A DNA stretch of 64,000 nucleotides, taken from Patescibacteria group bacterium (GTDB taxonomy: Bacteria > Patescibacteriota > Minisyncoccia > Moranbacterales > GWC2-37-73). Position numbers and translations under genes: made by a program. The notes under the pieces were generated by a model. The model saw only the letters and a program-made list of their open reading frames with translations. It did not search any database and was not told the origin of the DNA. The stretch's first letter is position 1; each line of letters opens with the position of its first letter. Below are positions 1-8,883 of the stretch, in pieces. Where the stretch lies: positions 186,001-250,000 of the forward strand of contig JAKLIP010000001.1 in the NCBI GenBank assembly GCA_022709545.1, given 5' to 3'.

Positions 1-34
1 AACCTAAATATACAAGATATAAAGGAGGTGTACT

Positions 35-592
35 TTGAAAGGAGATAATAAAAAAGGAATAATAGCTAAGGCTTTAGAAGGAAATTTTCTCTTAGAAGTT
101 TTTAAAATACTTAAAAGTGGAGATTTCGTAGATGTTAAATTTCATCCAGAAGAGGGGGATGTCCAGCTTGGAATATTAAGTGATTATGAAAAGGCTTTAT
201 TAACTTACATGACAAAAATTTCAGATGAAGCGGAGAAAATTTTAAAATCTCTTGAAAATTATCAAGGAGATTCATGGAGGTTAAAAGCAAGGATAAAAGA
301 AATAGAAACAAAGATGGAGACGGTTATTTTGGTAAAGTCAATTCTCTGGAATTCATTCAGGACAAGAACCGGATTCTGGGAAAAAGGGACTAAAATTATT
401 CTCAGAAGTGGTTTCAGAATTTTCAAGATGGCAGAAAATGGGGGCGCAGAATGCGATTGTGCTAAATGCCAGATAGAGAAAGCCTTGTCGGGTGGATCAT
501 TTGCAATTATTGAAATAGTTGGGTCGGAAGGAGAAAGGTCTGAGGAAATGGCTCACATTTCATCAGAAACGCCCAGTAAATACAAGCATTAA
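35..592 (+). CDS. Hypothetical protein, 185 aa, TTG start
   Basis: I do not recognise this protein. It starts at a TTG codon set by a near-perfect Shine-Dalgarno sequence (AAAGGAGGTG at 21-30), which most genes in the window lack. The sequence is soluble and charged, with no signal peptide or membrane segment. A Cys pair (CDCAKC) lies near residues 139-144, followed by a Gly/Ser-rich stretch; two or three cysteines could bind metal, but this is speculation. It is followed by an intrinsic terminator and appears monocistronic, although its promoter lies outside or at the edge of the window. Its start signal resembles the other small lineage-specific genes at 49427, 52368, 52640, 57595 and 57861. 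Confidence 0.7.
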   Translation: MKGDNKKGIIAKALEGNFLLEVFKILKSGDFVDVKFHPEEGDVQLGILSDYEKALLTYMTKISDEAEKILKSLENYQGDSWRLKARIKEIETKMETVILVKSILWNSFRTRTGFWEKGTKIILRSGFRIFKMAENGGAECDCAKCQIEKALSGGSFAIIEIVGSEGERSEEMAHISSETPSKYKH

Positions 593-610
593 AAAATGCA
601 TTATACCATG

Positions 611-656
611 AAAAAGAGCAGGGTTATCTGAATAGATTTAATTCCTGCTTTTTTAT
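611..656 (+). terminator. Intrinsic terminator
   Basis: AGCAGG (617-622) pairs with CCTGCT (644-649). A smaller ATCT/AGAT stem can form in the loop, and a T-rich run follows. It ends the gene at 35-592. Confidence 0.65.
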
Positions 657-662
657 TTATTA

Positions 663-691
663 TTGACTTGCTTTTCGATAATTGGGATAAT
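663..691 (+). promoter_or_regulatory. Sigma70-type promoter of the prenyl synthase gene
   Basis: TTGACT (663-668) and GATAAT (686-691) are separated by 17 bases. The predicted start is about 698, giving a leader of roughly 20 nt before the ATG at 717. Confidence 0.6.
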
Positions 692-716
692 AGGAAAGTG
701 AAAATAAAAAAGTTTT

Positions 717-1787
717 ATGAACTTTAAAGAAACTTTAATAAAACTGAAAAAAGAAATAGACGATGAATTAAAACTTCAATTTAATGGTCTTATTAAAAAT
801 GTGCGGAAAGAGGATGTGCTTATCGCTGAAGCCCTAGAACAAATTAAAAAAATAACTTTAGCCGGAGGAAAGAGAATCCGCGGAGCGCTTTTGTGCCAGG
901 CTTATTTTGGGGCAGGCGGTAAAAATAAGAAAAGAATAATAAAAACTGCTGCAGCTGCAGAATTATTGCACATGTTTTTTCTTGTCCATGACGATATCAT
1001 GGATAAGGGACTATTGCGGCACGGAGAAAAAACTTTGCAAACTTTCTTTGCTGGCAAAAAGCAAAAAAATATGCCCGCAGAAGAAGCACAGCATTTTGGA
1101 AATTCAATCGCCATTATTGCCGGTGACATGCTTTATGCAATGGCCAACAAAATAATTTTAGAAGCTGGATTTGACATTAAGACAACATTACAATCTTTGA
1201 TAAAAATGCAGAAAATAGTAGAAACTACAATAGTTGGGCAATCACAGGATGTTAAAATTGCACAGGGGAAAAAAGCTACCGAAAAAGAAGTTTTAGCTAT
1301 GTATGCCAATAAAACAGCTCGCTATACTTTTGAAAATCCCTTATGTATGGGTGTAATATTAGCTGGCAAAAATAATAAGAAATTAATGCAGTGTTTGAGT
1401 CGATATGCCATTAATGTAGGAATTGCTTTTCAGATTCAGGATGACATTCTGGGAGTTTTTGGAAATAAGAAAAAAACAGGTAAATTATCCGTATCAGATA
1501 TAGAAGAAGGAAAAAAATCTATCATGGTTATCAGGGCTTATAAGTGGTTAAATATCAGGCAAAAAAAGCAGTTGGACTTTATTTTAGGCAAAAAGGGTAT
1601 AACCAGTAAAGAAGTTATGGTTTTTCAGGACATCTTGAAAAATACAGGGGCGCTTGAATATGCTCAAGAAATGTCAGCAGGCTATTTGGCAAAAGGAAAA
1701 AGGGAAATAAAAAAGATGGCTTTTTTTCCTGAAGCTAAAAATTTTCTGACAGGATTAGTGGAATATTTAGAAAATAGGGAAGCTTAA
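717..1787 (+). CDS. Polyprenyl (geranylgeranyl-type) diphosphate synthase
   Basis: This is an all-trans isoprenyl diphosphate synthase that condenses isopentenyl diphosphate onto allylic diphosphates to make isoprenoid chains. The family signature GGKRIRG is at residues 50-56. The first aspartate-rich motif, DDIMD, is at 92-96 after a conserved helix (LHMFFLVH). The second is DDILG at about 242-246, followed by VFG. This replaces the usual DDxxD and resembles archaeal-type geranylgeranyl synthases. The 356-aa length is a little above the usual 300-340. The next gene, uppS, uses short prenyl diphosphates as primer, so the two probably act in sequence toward undecaprenyl phosphate. Chain length of the product cannot be read with confidence from the sequence. 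Confidence 0.9.
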   Translation: MNFKETLIKLKKEIDDELKLQFNGLIKNVRKEDVLIAEALEQIKKITLAGGKRIRGALLCQAYFGAGGKNKKRIIKTAAAAELLHMFFLVHDDIMDKGLLRHGEKTLQTFFAGKKQKNMPAEEAQHFGNSIAIIAGDMLYAMANKIILEAGFDIKTTLQSLIKMQKIVETTIVGQSQDVKIAQGKKATEKEVLAMYANKTARYTFENPLCMGVILAGKNNKKLMQCLSRYAINVGIAFQIQDDILGVFGNKKKTGKLSVSDIEEGKKSIMVIRAYKWLNIRQKKQLDFILGKKGITSKEVMVFQDILKNTGALEYAQEMSAGYLAKGKREIKKMAFFPEAKNFLTGLVEYLENREA

Positions 1788-1803
1788 TCAAATATTATAA
1801 TCA

Positions 1804-1812
1804 TGGTATAAT
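1804..1812 (+). promoter_or_regulatory. Extended -10 promoter of uppS
   Basis: TGGTATAAT is an extended -10 element about 60 bases before the uppS start. I see no strong -35 at standard spacing. The same TGnTATAAT form recurs before rnpB, murG, dnaB and the HAD gene. Confidence 0.5.
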
Positions 1813-1871
1813 TTAAAAGTTGATGAAACTTTTTTAATTTAACCAAAAAAGTAATTTTTTATAGTATCGCA

Positions 1872-2588
1872 ATGCTAAATAATGGAAAAAATAGTTTACC
1901 AAATCATGTTGTTATTATTCCTGATGGAAACCGCCGTTGGGCGAAAGAACACGGCCTTAAACCTTGGAAAGGGCATGAAGCTGGAGCAGAAAATACTGAA
2001 AAACTTTTGCGCAAGGCCCTTGATCTTGGGATAAAATGTTTTTCTGTTTGGGGTTCATCTCTGGAAAACCTCAAAAAGCGTCCAATAGAAGAAAGCCGGG
2101 AATTATTGCGCATTTATGAAGAGCATTTTACTAAGTTGCTCAAAAGTGAAGATATTCATAAACATCAGGTAAAAATAAATTTTATTGGCCATTGGGAAGA
2201 ACAGTTTCCGGATTCTTTGAAAAAAGTTTTATATGATTGCCTTGAAGCGACTAAAAACTATTCCCAGAATGTTCTTAATTTTTTTCTGGCTTACAGTGGT
2301 GATGATGAAATGGCTAGTGCTATAAAACAGATTATTAATAAGGAGATTCCAGCAGAAGCTATCTCTGCAGATACGATAAAGGAAAATCTTATGACCAAAT
2401 CTTTGCCGGCTGTTGATTTTATGATTCGTACTGGCGGTGAGCCTCATTTAAGTGCCGGTTTTATGATGTGGGACACCGCTAATGCTCAGCTTTATTTTTC
2501 AGAAAAATATTATCCTGATTTTGGAATAGAAGAGTTCGAAATAGCTATCAATGATTTCCTGAGTCGCGGCAGAAGGTTGGGTAAATAA
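1872..2588 (+). CDS. uppS: Isoprenyl transferase (undecaprenyl diphosphate synthase)
   Basis: This cis-prenyltransferase makes undecaprenyl diphosphate, the lipid carrier for peptidoglycan and surface glycans. The family signature IIPDGNRRWAK is near residues 15-25, with the catalytic Asp at about 18. The C-terminal substrate-binding region is IRTGGEPHLS, where IRTSGE is usual, followed by QLYFSEKYYPDF. The 238-aa length is typical. It lies downstream of a trans-prenyl synthase that could supply its primer, though a separate extended -10 promoter precedes it. No Shine-Dalgarno sequence is visible before the ATG. The Ser-to-Gly change in RTSGE and the GFMMWD segment in place of NFLLWQ are mild departures from better-known members. 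Confidence 0.93.
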   Translation: MLNNGKNSLPNHVVIIPDGNRRWAKEHGLKPWKGHEAGAENTEKLLRKALDLGIKCFSVWGSSLENLKKRPIEESRELLRIYEEHFTKLLKSEDIHKHQVKINFIGHWEEQFPDSLKKVLYDCLEATKNYSQNVLNFFLAYSGDDEMASAIKQIINKEIPAEAISADTIKENLMTKSLPAVDFMIRTGGEPHLSAGFMMWDTANAQLYFSEKYYPDFGIEEFEIAINDFLSRGRRLGK

Positions 2589-2717
2589 ATAAAGATAATT
2601 TTTTATTAATGCTAATAATTGTTAGTTATTTATAAAAGGACATTAATATAATAATTAATAAAAATAAGCAGGGTGATCTTTTTCATGAAGGTTATCAAGG
2701 CTTATCATTTAAGTTAT

Positions 2718-3035
2718 ATGGCTATAGAATTTACTGATGAAAATTTTGAACAGGAGGTTATAAAAAACGACAAGGTGACTTTAGTTGACTTTTGGGCGTC
2801 CTGGTGCGGACCTTGTCAGATAATGGGACCAATTATAGATGAACTAGCCAAGGAGATGGAAGGAAAAATTAGAATAGGCAAATGTAATGTGGATGAAAAC
2901 GGAGAAGCTGCTTCAAAGTTTGAAGTTATGTCTATTCCTTCTCTTAAAATATTCAAAAACGGAAAAATTATAAAAGAATTTTCGGGCGTGCAAAATAAAG
3001 AAATACTCAAGAAAGAGCTGGAAAGTTTAATGTAA
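2718..3035 (+). CDS. trxA: Thioredoxin
   Basis: Small dithiol oxidoreductase that keeps cytoplasmic protein thiols reduced. The active site WCGPC (Cys30 and Cys33 with the start chosen here), the cis-Pro segment (SIPSL) and the 105-aa length are standard. The open frame extends upstream to 2673, but that would add 15 residues absent from thioredoxins. The ATG at 2718 fits the family start (MAIEFTDENF). Thioredoxin reductase follows 120 bases downstream beyond a terminator, so the pair forms a complete NADPH-dependent thioredoxin system. Confidence 0.95.
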   Translation: MAIEFTDENFEQEVIKNDKVTLVDFWASWCGPCQIMGPIIDELAKEMEGKIRIGKCNVDENGEAASKFEVMSIPSLKIFKNGKIIKEFSGVQNKEILKKELESLM

Positions 3036-3050
3036 AAGAGGAAAATTTTT

Positions 3051-3084
3051 AAAAATAGCCTTGGATTTTTCCGAGGCTTTTTAA
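3051..3084 (+). terminator. Intrinsic terminator after trxA
   Basis: AGCCTTGG (3057-3064) pairs with CCGAGGCT (3071-3078) with one G-T wobble, and is followed by T residues. Confidence 0.75.
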
Positions 3085-3157
3085 AATTTTGTTTAAAAAC
3101 ATATTTATACTATAATTACTAAACAATGATAAATATTAAAAAAGGCAATATAAAATT

Positions 3158-4084
3158 ATGTACGATCTTATTATTATCGGCGCAGGTCCAGCAGGGCTAG
3201 GAGCTTCTATCTATGCATCTCGTTATAAAATTAAACATCTTGTTATAGGAGCTGAAATCGGAGGACAGATTACAAAAGCTTGGCAGATAGAAAATTATCC
3301 TGGTTTTGAATCAATTTCAGGACAGGAATTAACAGAACGCTTTAAAAAACAAGCAACAGCTCTGGGAGGAGAAATAATATCTGCGACAGTGGAAAACATT
3401 GATAATGTTCCTGGCGGGTTTGCTGTTTTTATTGGCGAAGACAAAAAATATGAATGCAAATCCATTATATTTGCGCTTGGTATGAATCCAAGAAAGCTTG
3501 ATATTGAAAATGAAGAAAAATTTATTGGCAGAGGTATTTCCTATTGTGCAATCTGTGATGCAATGTTTTTCAAAAATAAAGATGTGGCTGTCATAGGTGG
3601 AGGCGACAGCGCAGCCACGGCCTCGCTTCATCTGGCTGAATTTGCGAATTCCGTACATCTTTTATACAAAGAAGGGACAAAATGTTTTGAACCAGCTTGG
3701 GAAGAAAAAATAAAGAGTAACGAAAAAATAAAAGAAGAATCTTTCAGCGAGATTGAAAAGATATTGGGAGATGAAAAAGTTTCTGGACTATCATATACAA
3801 CAAAAAATGGAGAAAAAAAAGAAATCGAGACGCAGGGTATTTTTATAGAAATAGGTTCTGCGCCTGGGGTTGTAGTTGCTAAGGAATTAGGGGTTAAAAC
3901 TGATGAACATGATTATATAATTGTAAAATCTGATCAGAGCACAAATCTTGAACATGTTTATGCAGCAGGAGATGTCACAACAGGTTCAAATAAATTTCGC
4001 CAAATTGCTACAGCAGTAGCTGAAGGTGCAGTTGCAGCTGGAAGTGTTTATAAAAAAATGAAACTTACTGAAAATAAAAGTTAA
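3158..4084 (+). CDS. trxB: Thioredoxin reductase
   Basis: FAD/NADPH-dependent enzyme that reduces thioredoxin. The N-terminal FAD dinucleotide fold (IIGAGPAGLGAS, about residues 5-16) is followed by the redox-active CAIC pair at Cys130/Cys133. The NADPH-binding GGGDSA comes directly after it. The FAD-binding signature GDVTTG and the region around QIATAVAEGA lie near the C-terminus. The 308-aa length is typical of low-molecular-weight thioredoxin reductases. A TATAAT element near 3111-3116 could be its promoter. It pairs functionally with the upstream trxA. Confidence 0.95.
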   Translation: MYDLIIIGAGPAGLGASIYASRYKIKHLVIGAEIGGQITKAWQIENYPGFESISGQELTERFKKQATALGGEIISATVENIDNVPGGFAVFIGEDKKYECKSIIFALGMNPRKLDIENEEKFIGRGISYCAICDAMFFKNKDVAVIGGGDSAATASLHLAEFANSVHLLYKEGTKCFEPAWEEKIKSNEKIKEESFSEIEKILGDEKVSGLSYTTKNGEKKEIETQGIFIEIGSAPGVVVAKELGVKTDEHDYIIVKSDQSTNLEHVYAAGDVTTGSNKFRQIATAVAEGAVAAGSVYKKMKLTENKS

Positions 4085-4174
4085 TCACATTTGTATAAAA
4101 CAATAATTGTAGTAAAATAAAAATGAAATATACGACAAAAATAAGTAATTTTTTAAATTAATATAAAAAAATTT

Positions 4175-4618
4175 ATGGAAAAAATATACAAACAAAAAAT
4201 TGATCTGGAAAGCAAAAGCCAAGTAGAATTTTTTGATTTAACTGAACAAATTCAAAAAATTATCGATGATTCAAGAGTCCGAGAGGGATGTGCGATTGTT
4301 TTTGCTCCGCATACTACTATGGGCATTGTTATTAATCATAACGAACCTATGCTTATGCAGGATTTCATGAAGGTATTATATAAACTTGCTCCAGTTGATG
4401 ACCAATATTCGCATGATTTATTTGAGTTGCGTAAGGCTTCGCATTCAGACGGCAGGAGTAATGGACACTCGCATTGCAAATCATTTTTAACAGGAGTTAG
4501 TCAGACAATTCCTATCGAAAGAGGCAAACTTACAATTGGTAAAAATCAAAGTATTTTTGCGGTTGAATTCGATGGTTCTAGAAAGCGCGATGTTATAGTG
4601 CAAGTAATAGGAATATAG
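4175..4618 (+). CDS. YjbQ/UPF0047 family protein
   Basis: Member of the YjbQ (UPF0047) family, a small compact fold whose members are annotated as secondary thiamine-phosphate synthases, although the physiological role is unsettled. The hallmark residues are visible: APHTTMGIVINHNEP near residues 45-60, SHSDGRSNGHSHCKS with a His cluster near 88-105, and the C-terminal EFDGSRKRDV. The 147-aa length matches the family. No thiamine gene is nearby, so the context does not clarify its substrate. Confidence 0.88.
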   Translation: MEKIYKQKIDLESKSQVEFFDLTEQIQKIIDDSRVREGCAIVFAPHTTMGIVINHNEPMLMQDFMKVLYKLAPVDDQYSHDLFELRKASHSDGRSNGHSHCKSFLTGVSQTIPIERGKLTIGKNQSIFAVEFDGSRKRDVIVQVIGI

Positions 4619-4670
4619 TTAAATACATATTTTAAAATCTCATAATTTTAAAAAATTATTAGAAATTTCT

Positions 4671-5297
4671 ATGAGTCGCCTTGTTAATGATTTAATAAAA
4701 AACGGATACTTGCGCAATGATGATATTATTGATGCCTTTTCTAATGTGCACAGGATTGAGTTTGTTCCAGAAGACCTTTCTTCTCAGTCGGATGCAAACA
4801 TACCTTTGCCCATAGGATGCGGACAGACAATATCTCAGCCACTGACAGTTGCTTTCATGCTTGAACTTTTAGATCCGAAACGCGGACAAAACATATTGGA
4901 TGTTGGAAGTGGTTCAGGCTGGACAACAGGACTTTTAGCCCATATTGTGGGAGAAAAAGGGAGGGTGACGGCAATGGAAAAAATAAAAGATTTATGCGAA
5001 ATTGGGAAGAAGAATATTAATAAATTTGGTTTCATTAAAAAAGGAATAGCGGAGGTTTACTGTGAATCGGCAAAAAATGGATTTGAAAAAAATGCTCCTT
5101 ATGACAGGATTCTGGTTAGTGCTTCAGTTGATGAAATTCCCCCAGTATTTGAAAAACAATTATCCATAGGAGGTAAGATGGTTATTCCAGTAAGGAATTC
5201 AGTTTGGTATGTTGAAAAGAGGGGGGAAGATGATATTTATATAGAAAAATATCCGGGTTTTTCTTTTGTACCATTTATTTATGACGAAAATAATTAA
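4671..5297 (+). CDS. pcm: Protein-L-isoaspartate O-methyltransferase-like protein
   Basis: SAM-dependent methyltransferase of the Pcm family, which repairs isoaspartyl residues in aged proteins. Family motifs are the N-terminal HRIEFVPEDL, the IPLPIGCGQTISQP segment that forms the isoaspartate-binding region, and motif I, LDVGSGSGWTTG. The 208-aa length is typical. The gene sits between yjbQ and mltG with short gaps (52 and 12 bases) and may be cotranscribed with them. No Shine-Dalgarno sequence is seen. The C-terminal part is more divergent than the N-terminal half. Confidence 0.88.
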   Translation: MSRLVNDLIKNGYLRNDDIIDAFSNVHRIEFVPEDLSSQSDANIPLPIGCGQTISQPLTVAFMLELLDPKRGQNILDVGSGSGWTTGLLAHIVGEKGRVTAMEKIKDLCEIGKKNINKFGFIKKGIAEVYCESAKNGFEKNAPYDRILVSASVDEIPPVFEKQLSIGGKMVIPVRNSVWYVEKRGEDDIYIEKYPGFSFVPFIYDENN

Positions 5298-5309
5298 TAA
5301 ACAAACTAA

Positions 5310-6326
5310 ATGAGATTAGGAAAAAAAATAATCATAATATTTATCATTGCTGTAGCCATTATAGGAACTTTTTTTTATATTTATAATCAAATATATTTTT
5401 CTCATGGAACAAGAAATTCAAATAAAATATTTAATATAGAAAAAGGGGAAGGTAATACTGCTATAGCAAAAAATCTTAAATCAGAAGGAATTATTTCCAA
5501 TAAAATATATTTCTGGCTCTATCTTAAGTCGCATAATCTAATGAACAAAATTTATCCAGGAGCATATTTATTAAGTGGAAATCTTACAATTCCAGAAGTT
5601 GCTACTTTAATAACTAATCCGCAGAAGGCCTTCGTGAGCGTAACCTTTCCTGAGGGTTGGACAGCAAAACAAATGGCCAATCGCTTGGACGAAAAAGGTT
5701 TTAATGGAAAAGCTTTTTTAAACTTAGTAAATGATCCTCCTAAAGATATCATTTCCCAGTTTTCTATTTTTTCAGATAAACCTGAAAGCGCTTCGCTGGA
5801 AGGATATCTTTTTCCTGACACTTATAATTTTTCAAAAGATGCTACTCCAGAAGGTATTTTAAAAAAGATTTTAAATAATACCGAATTAAAAATGAATGAT
5901 GATATAAAAAATGAAATCGCTATTCAAAAAAAATCTATCTTTCAAATATTGACCATGGCAAGTATAATAGAAAAAGAAGTCAGCACAATTGAAGATTTCA
6001 AAATAGTTTCAGGCATATTTTGGAAAAGAATTGCCGATGGTCGTAATCTTCAGTCTTGTGCCACTCTAGCCTATATTTTAGGTGTAAATAAGGCTCAATA
6101 TACATATGAAGATACACAAGTTGAATCGCCATACAATACCTATAAATACAAGGGTTTGCCTCCAGGTCCTATATCTAATCCTGGCATAAATACTATACAT
6201 GCAACTCTTAATCCCGAAAAGACAAATTATAATTATTTCTTAACTGATCCAAAAAATCCAAAAAATACAGTTTATTCAGCCACTTTTGAACAGCATGTTG
6301 CTAATAAACTTAAATTTGGTTTATAG
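5310..6326 (+). CDS. mltG: Endolytic murein transglycosylase (YceG/MltG)
   Basis: Membrane-anchored lytic transglycosylase that cuts nascent glycan strands and so sets peptidoglycan chain length. One N-terminal membrane segment (about residues 5-27) is followed by a LysM-like region and the YceG domain. Diagnostic motifs are LEGYLFPDTY, MASIIEKEV (catalytic Glu region), and YNTYKYKGLPPGPISNPG. The 338-aa length is typical. It lies just upstream of the mre operon, fitting a role in wall growth. Confidence 0.93.
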   Translation: MRLGKKIIIIFIIAVAIIGTFFYIYNQIYFSHGTRNSNKIFNIEKGEGNTAIAKNLKSEGIISNKIYFWLYLKSHNLMNKIYPGAYLLSGNLTIPEVATLITNPQKAFVSVTFPEGWTAKQMANRLDEKGFNGKAFLNLVNDPPKDIISQFSIFSDKPESASLEGYLFPDTYNFSKDATPEGILKKILNNTELKMNDDIKNEIAIQKKSIFQILTMASIIEKEVSTIEDFKIVSGIFWKRIADGRNLQSCATLAYILGVNKAQYTYEDTQVESPYNTYKYKGLPPGPISNPGINTIHATLNPEKTNYNYFLTDPKNPKNTVYSATFEQHVANKLKFGL

Positions 6327-6335
6327 CTTCATTTT

Positions 6336-6364
6336 TTGACATTAAGGTTAGCTTGCCTTATTAT
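6336..6364 (+). promoter_or_regulatory. Promoter of the mreBCD-mrdA operon, overlapped by a palindrome
   Basis: TTGACA (6336-6341) and TATTAT (6359-6364) have 17-base spacing. An inverted repeat, CCTTATT (6356-6362) with AATAAGG (6367-6373), covers the -10 and the predicted start and could be an operator. The roughly 80-nt leader that follows can form AACACAA (6385-6391) with TTGTGTT (6430-6436), with a TTTCC/GGAAA hairpin inside. Confidence 0.6.
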
Positions 6365-6453
6365 AAAATAAGGTAAAAACAAAAAACACAATAAGTTTAA
6401 AAGCAAATATTTCCTTTAGGAAAGCCTTTTTGTGTTATTTAAATAAATATATT

Positions 6454-7539
6454 ATGGGGGAAAAAGTAAAAAACATATTTCAACGTATTTTTGGGAATTT
6501 TTTCAATAACATATCTCGTGATATAGGTATTGATTTAGGAACCGCCAACACACTTGTTTATCTTAAGGGCAAGGGAATTGTAATTAATGAACCATCAGTA
6601 GTTGCAATCAATAAGCGTACCGGGCAGGTTCTTGCAATTGGAAGAGAAGCTAAACGTATGGTTGGAAAAACGCCAGGTCATATTGTTGCAACAAGGCCAC
6701 TTGTAGATGGAGTTGTTAGCGATTTTGAAGTAACAACACAGATGCTTAAATATTTTGTTGAAAAGATAAACAAAGATTCTTTTTCTTTTTCACCGCGCCC
6801 GCGAATATTAATTGGTATTCCTTCATGCATTACGGAAGTTGAAAAAAAAGCTGTAGTCGATGCTGCTTTAAATGCGGGAGCCCGTGAAGCATTTCTTATA
6901 GAAGAGCCAATGGCTGCTGCAATAGGAGCTCGTCTTCCAGTTACAGATGCAAGAGGAAATATGGTTGTTGATATTGGTGGTGGAACATCAGAAATTGCCG
7001 TAATTTCCCTAGGCGGAGTGGTAAGTGCTAGAAGCCTAAGAGTAGCAGGTGATGAAATGAATGAAGATATTATACGTTATTGCCGCGATGAATTTAATTT
7101 ACTAATAGGTGAAAAAACAGCTGAAGATATAAAGATTGCCGTTGGAAGTGCCTATCCACCTAAAGAGTCTTTAAAAATTTCAGTGCGTGGACGTGATTTA
7201 GTCAGTGGATTGCCTAAAGAAGCTATTATTAATGATGAACAAATCAGAGAAGCAATTTCACGTTCAATAAGAATCATAATTAATAATATTAAAACAGTTA
7301 TTGAAGAAACACCTCCAGAATTGCTTTCTGATATAATGCAGAGAGGAATTATTTTAGCTGGCGGTGGAAGCTTGATACGTGGCTTGGATAAATTGGTTGC
7401 AAATCAGACTGAAATGCCAGTAAGAATGATGGAGGATCCCCTAACTGCAGTTGTTCGTGGTGTCGGCATAGTTCTTGAAGATATAGAAACACTTAAAGAT
7501 GTTCTGGTGGAGGATCAAAGAGAAAAATCGTTCAAATAA
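6454..7539 (+). CDS. mreB: Rod shape-determining protein MreB
   Basis: Bacterial actin homologue that organises lateral wall synthesis. Nucleotide-binding motifs of the actin fold are present: IGIDLGTANTLVY (phosphate 1), VVDIGGGTSEIAV (phosphate 2) and ILAGGGSLIRG (adenosine). I chose the ATG at 6454; the frame extends to a TTG at 6430, but those codons fall in the 3' arm of a leader hairpin. It heads a tight operon with mreC, mreD and mrdA. A clear promoter lies at 6336-6364. Confidence 0.96.
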   Translation: MGEKVKNIFQRIFGNFFNNISRDIGIDLGTANTLVYLKGKGIVINEPSVVAINKRTGQVLAIGREAKRMVGKTPGHIVATRPLVDGVVSDFEVTTQMLKYFVEKINKDSFSFSPRPRILIGIPSCITEVEKKAVVDAALNAGAREAFLIEEPMAAAIGARLPVTDARGNMVVDIGGGTSEIAVISLGGVVSARSLRVAGDEMNEDIIRYCRDEFNLLIGEKTAEDIKIAVGSAYPPKESLKISVRGRDLVSGLPKEAIINDEQIREAISRSIRIIINNIKTVIEETPPELLSDIMQRGIILAGGGSLIRGLDKLVANQTEMPVRMMEDPLTAVVRGVGIVLEDIETLKDVLVEDQREKSFK

Positions 7540-7553
7540 AAATTATAAAATAA

Positions 7554-8363
7554 ATGCAGAAATTTATTCATACTAAATTTTTCAAAATTATTATAATTGC
7601 AGCATTATTTTTGCTGCTTATTTTTTTAAATCCTTCTGATATTTTTAAACCTGTTCGCTCTGGTTTTTTAGCCTCACTAAAACCTTTTCAAAAGTTTTTC
7701 TATTCATTTTCTGTTGGAATTAATAACATTAAGGAATTTATCATATCAATAGATCAACTTAAAAGCGAAAATGAACAACTTATCAGGGATAATCAAGTAC
7801 TTTTATTTGAAAATGCATCAATTAGTGATATAAAAAATGAAAATACAACACTTCGCGAACAATTAAATCTGATTCCACGTGACAAATATGATTTATCCGC
7901 TGCTTTTATAGTTAGCTATGATCCAAGTGGCACCGGCAATTGGCTGGAGATTGATAAAGGAAGCGAAGATGGAATTTTTCCAGGGATGCCAGTAATTGTT
8001 TCTAAAGGAATTATAATAGGGCGTATATATGAAGTTAATAGAAAAAGTTCACAGGTAATGCTCCTGACTAATCCTAAAAGCACTGTAAATATAATAGACG
8101 TTGAAAGCGGTGCCAAAGGGGTTGCAAAAGGAGAATACGGACTTGGAATTATATTCGATATGGTGCTTCAAACAGATTCTATTAGTATAGGTGATAGTGT
8201 AATTACGTCTGGCATTGGCGGCGAAATTCCACGCGGACTTTATGTCGGGACTATTCAAGAAATACATCAATCCGAAGACCATCTTTTTCAACAAGCTGTG
8301 CTAACAGCTCCGCTTCAAATTTCAAATATACGCATGGTTTTTGTTATTAAAAACAATAAATAA
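7554..8363 (+). CDS. mreC: Rod shape-determining protein MreC
   Basis: Bitopic membrane protein that links MreB filaments to periplasmic wall synthases, including PBP2. It has one N-terminal membrane segment (about residues 10-28), a coiled coil (roughly residues 62-100, rich in Glu/Asn/Leu) and the beta-barrel MreC domain with VSYDPSGTGNWLEIDKGS and GEYGLGIIFDM. The 269-aa length is typical. It lies 14 bases after mreB and 2 bases before mreD. Confidence 0.92.
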   Translation: MQKFIHTKFFKIIIIAALFLLLIFLNPSDIFKPVRSGFLASLKPFQKFFYSFSVGINNIKEFIISIDQLKSENEQLIRDNQVLLFENASISDIKNENTTLREQLNLIPRDKYDLSAAFIVSYDPSGTGNWLEIDKGSEDGIFPGMPVIVSKGIIIGRIYEVNRKSSQVMLLTNPKSTVNIIDVESGAKGVAKGEYGLGIIFDMVLQTDSISIGDSVITSGIGGEIPRGLYVGTIQEIHQSEDHLFQQAVLTAPLQISNIRMVFVIKNNK

Positions 8364-8365
8364 TA

Positions 8366-8881
8366 ATGAAAAAAAAGCTTATTTATTTGTTAATTTTTTT
8401 TATAGCAATAGTAATTCAAACCAGTATATTGCCGGTTATTTTAGGGTCAAATTTTAATGGAGATATAGTATTAATGTTAGTGCTGGTGCTATCTGTAATT
8501 GATGGATTTTTTGCATTCCTAGGCTGGTCTATAATTCTCGGTATATTATATGATTTAGCTTCTTATTCAGTAATAGGAGAACACGCTTTAATATTCTCAT
8601 TAGTTGTTTATTTTGTGAGTTTTTTTTCCAGACGCTTGTCCCTGGAGGTTAAAGGAATAGGGTGGGTATTGCTGTTCATGTTTGTTATCATTGCCACTCT
8701 TCTTTCTAAAAGTATAATAGCTTTAATAACAGTCTGGAATTTTCAAGATCTTCATTTATATTGGAAAATATTCGGCAGTCTGAAACATATAGCTTTTCAG
8801 ATTATGTCTAATTCGATATTGTTTTTGTTTTTATTTTTTCTGATTAAAAAAATCAAAGAATTCTTTAAATTAGAAAAATAA
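8366..8881 (+). CDS. mreD: Rod shape-determining protein MreD
   Basis: Small integral membrane protein of the elongasome. The 171-aa sequence is almost entirely hydrophobic, with about five predicted membrane helices, and ends in a charged tail. Sequence conservation in MreD is low, so the call rests on size, topology and its position between mreC and mrdA in the canonical order. Confidence 0.85.
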   Translation: MKKKLIYLLIFFIAIVIQTSILPVILGSNFNGDIVLMLVLVLSVIDGFFAFLGWSIILGILYDLASYSVIGEHALIFSLVVYFVSFFSRRLSLEVKGIGWVLLFMFVIIATLLSKSIIALITVWNFQDLHLYWKIFGSLKHIAFQIMSNSILFLFLFFLIKKIKEFFKLEK

Positions 8882-8883
8882 TT

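Noticed and set aside
6430-6453. TTG at 6430 as the mreB start
   Set aside because: These codons lie in the leader hairpin, and the ATG at 6454 fits MreB N-termini.
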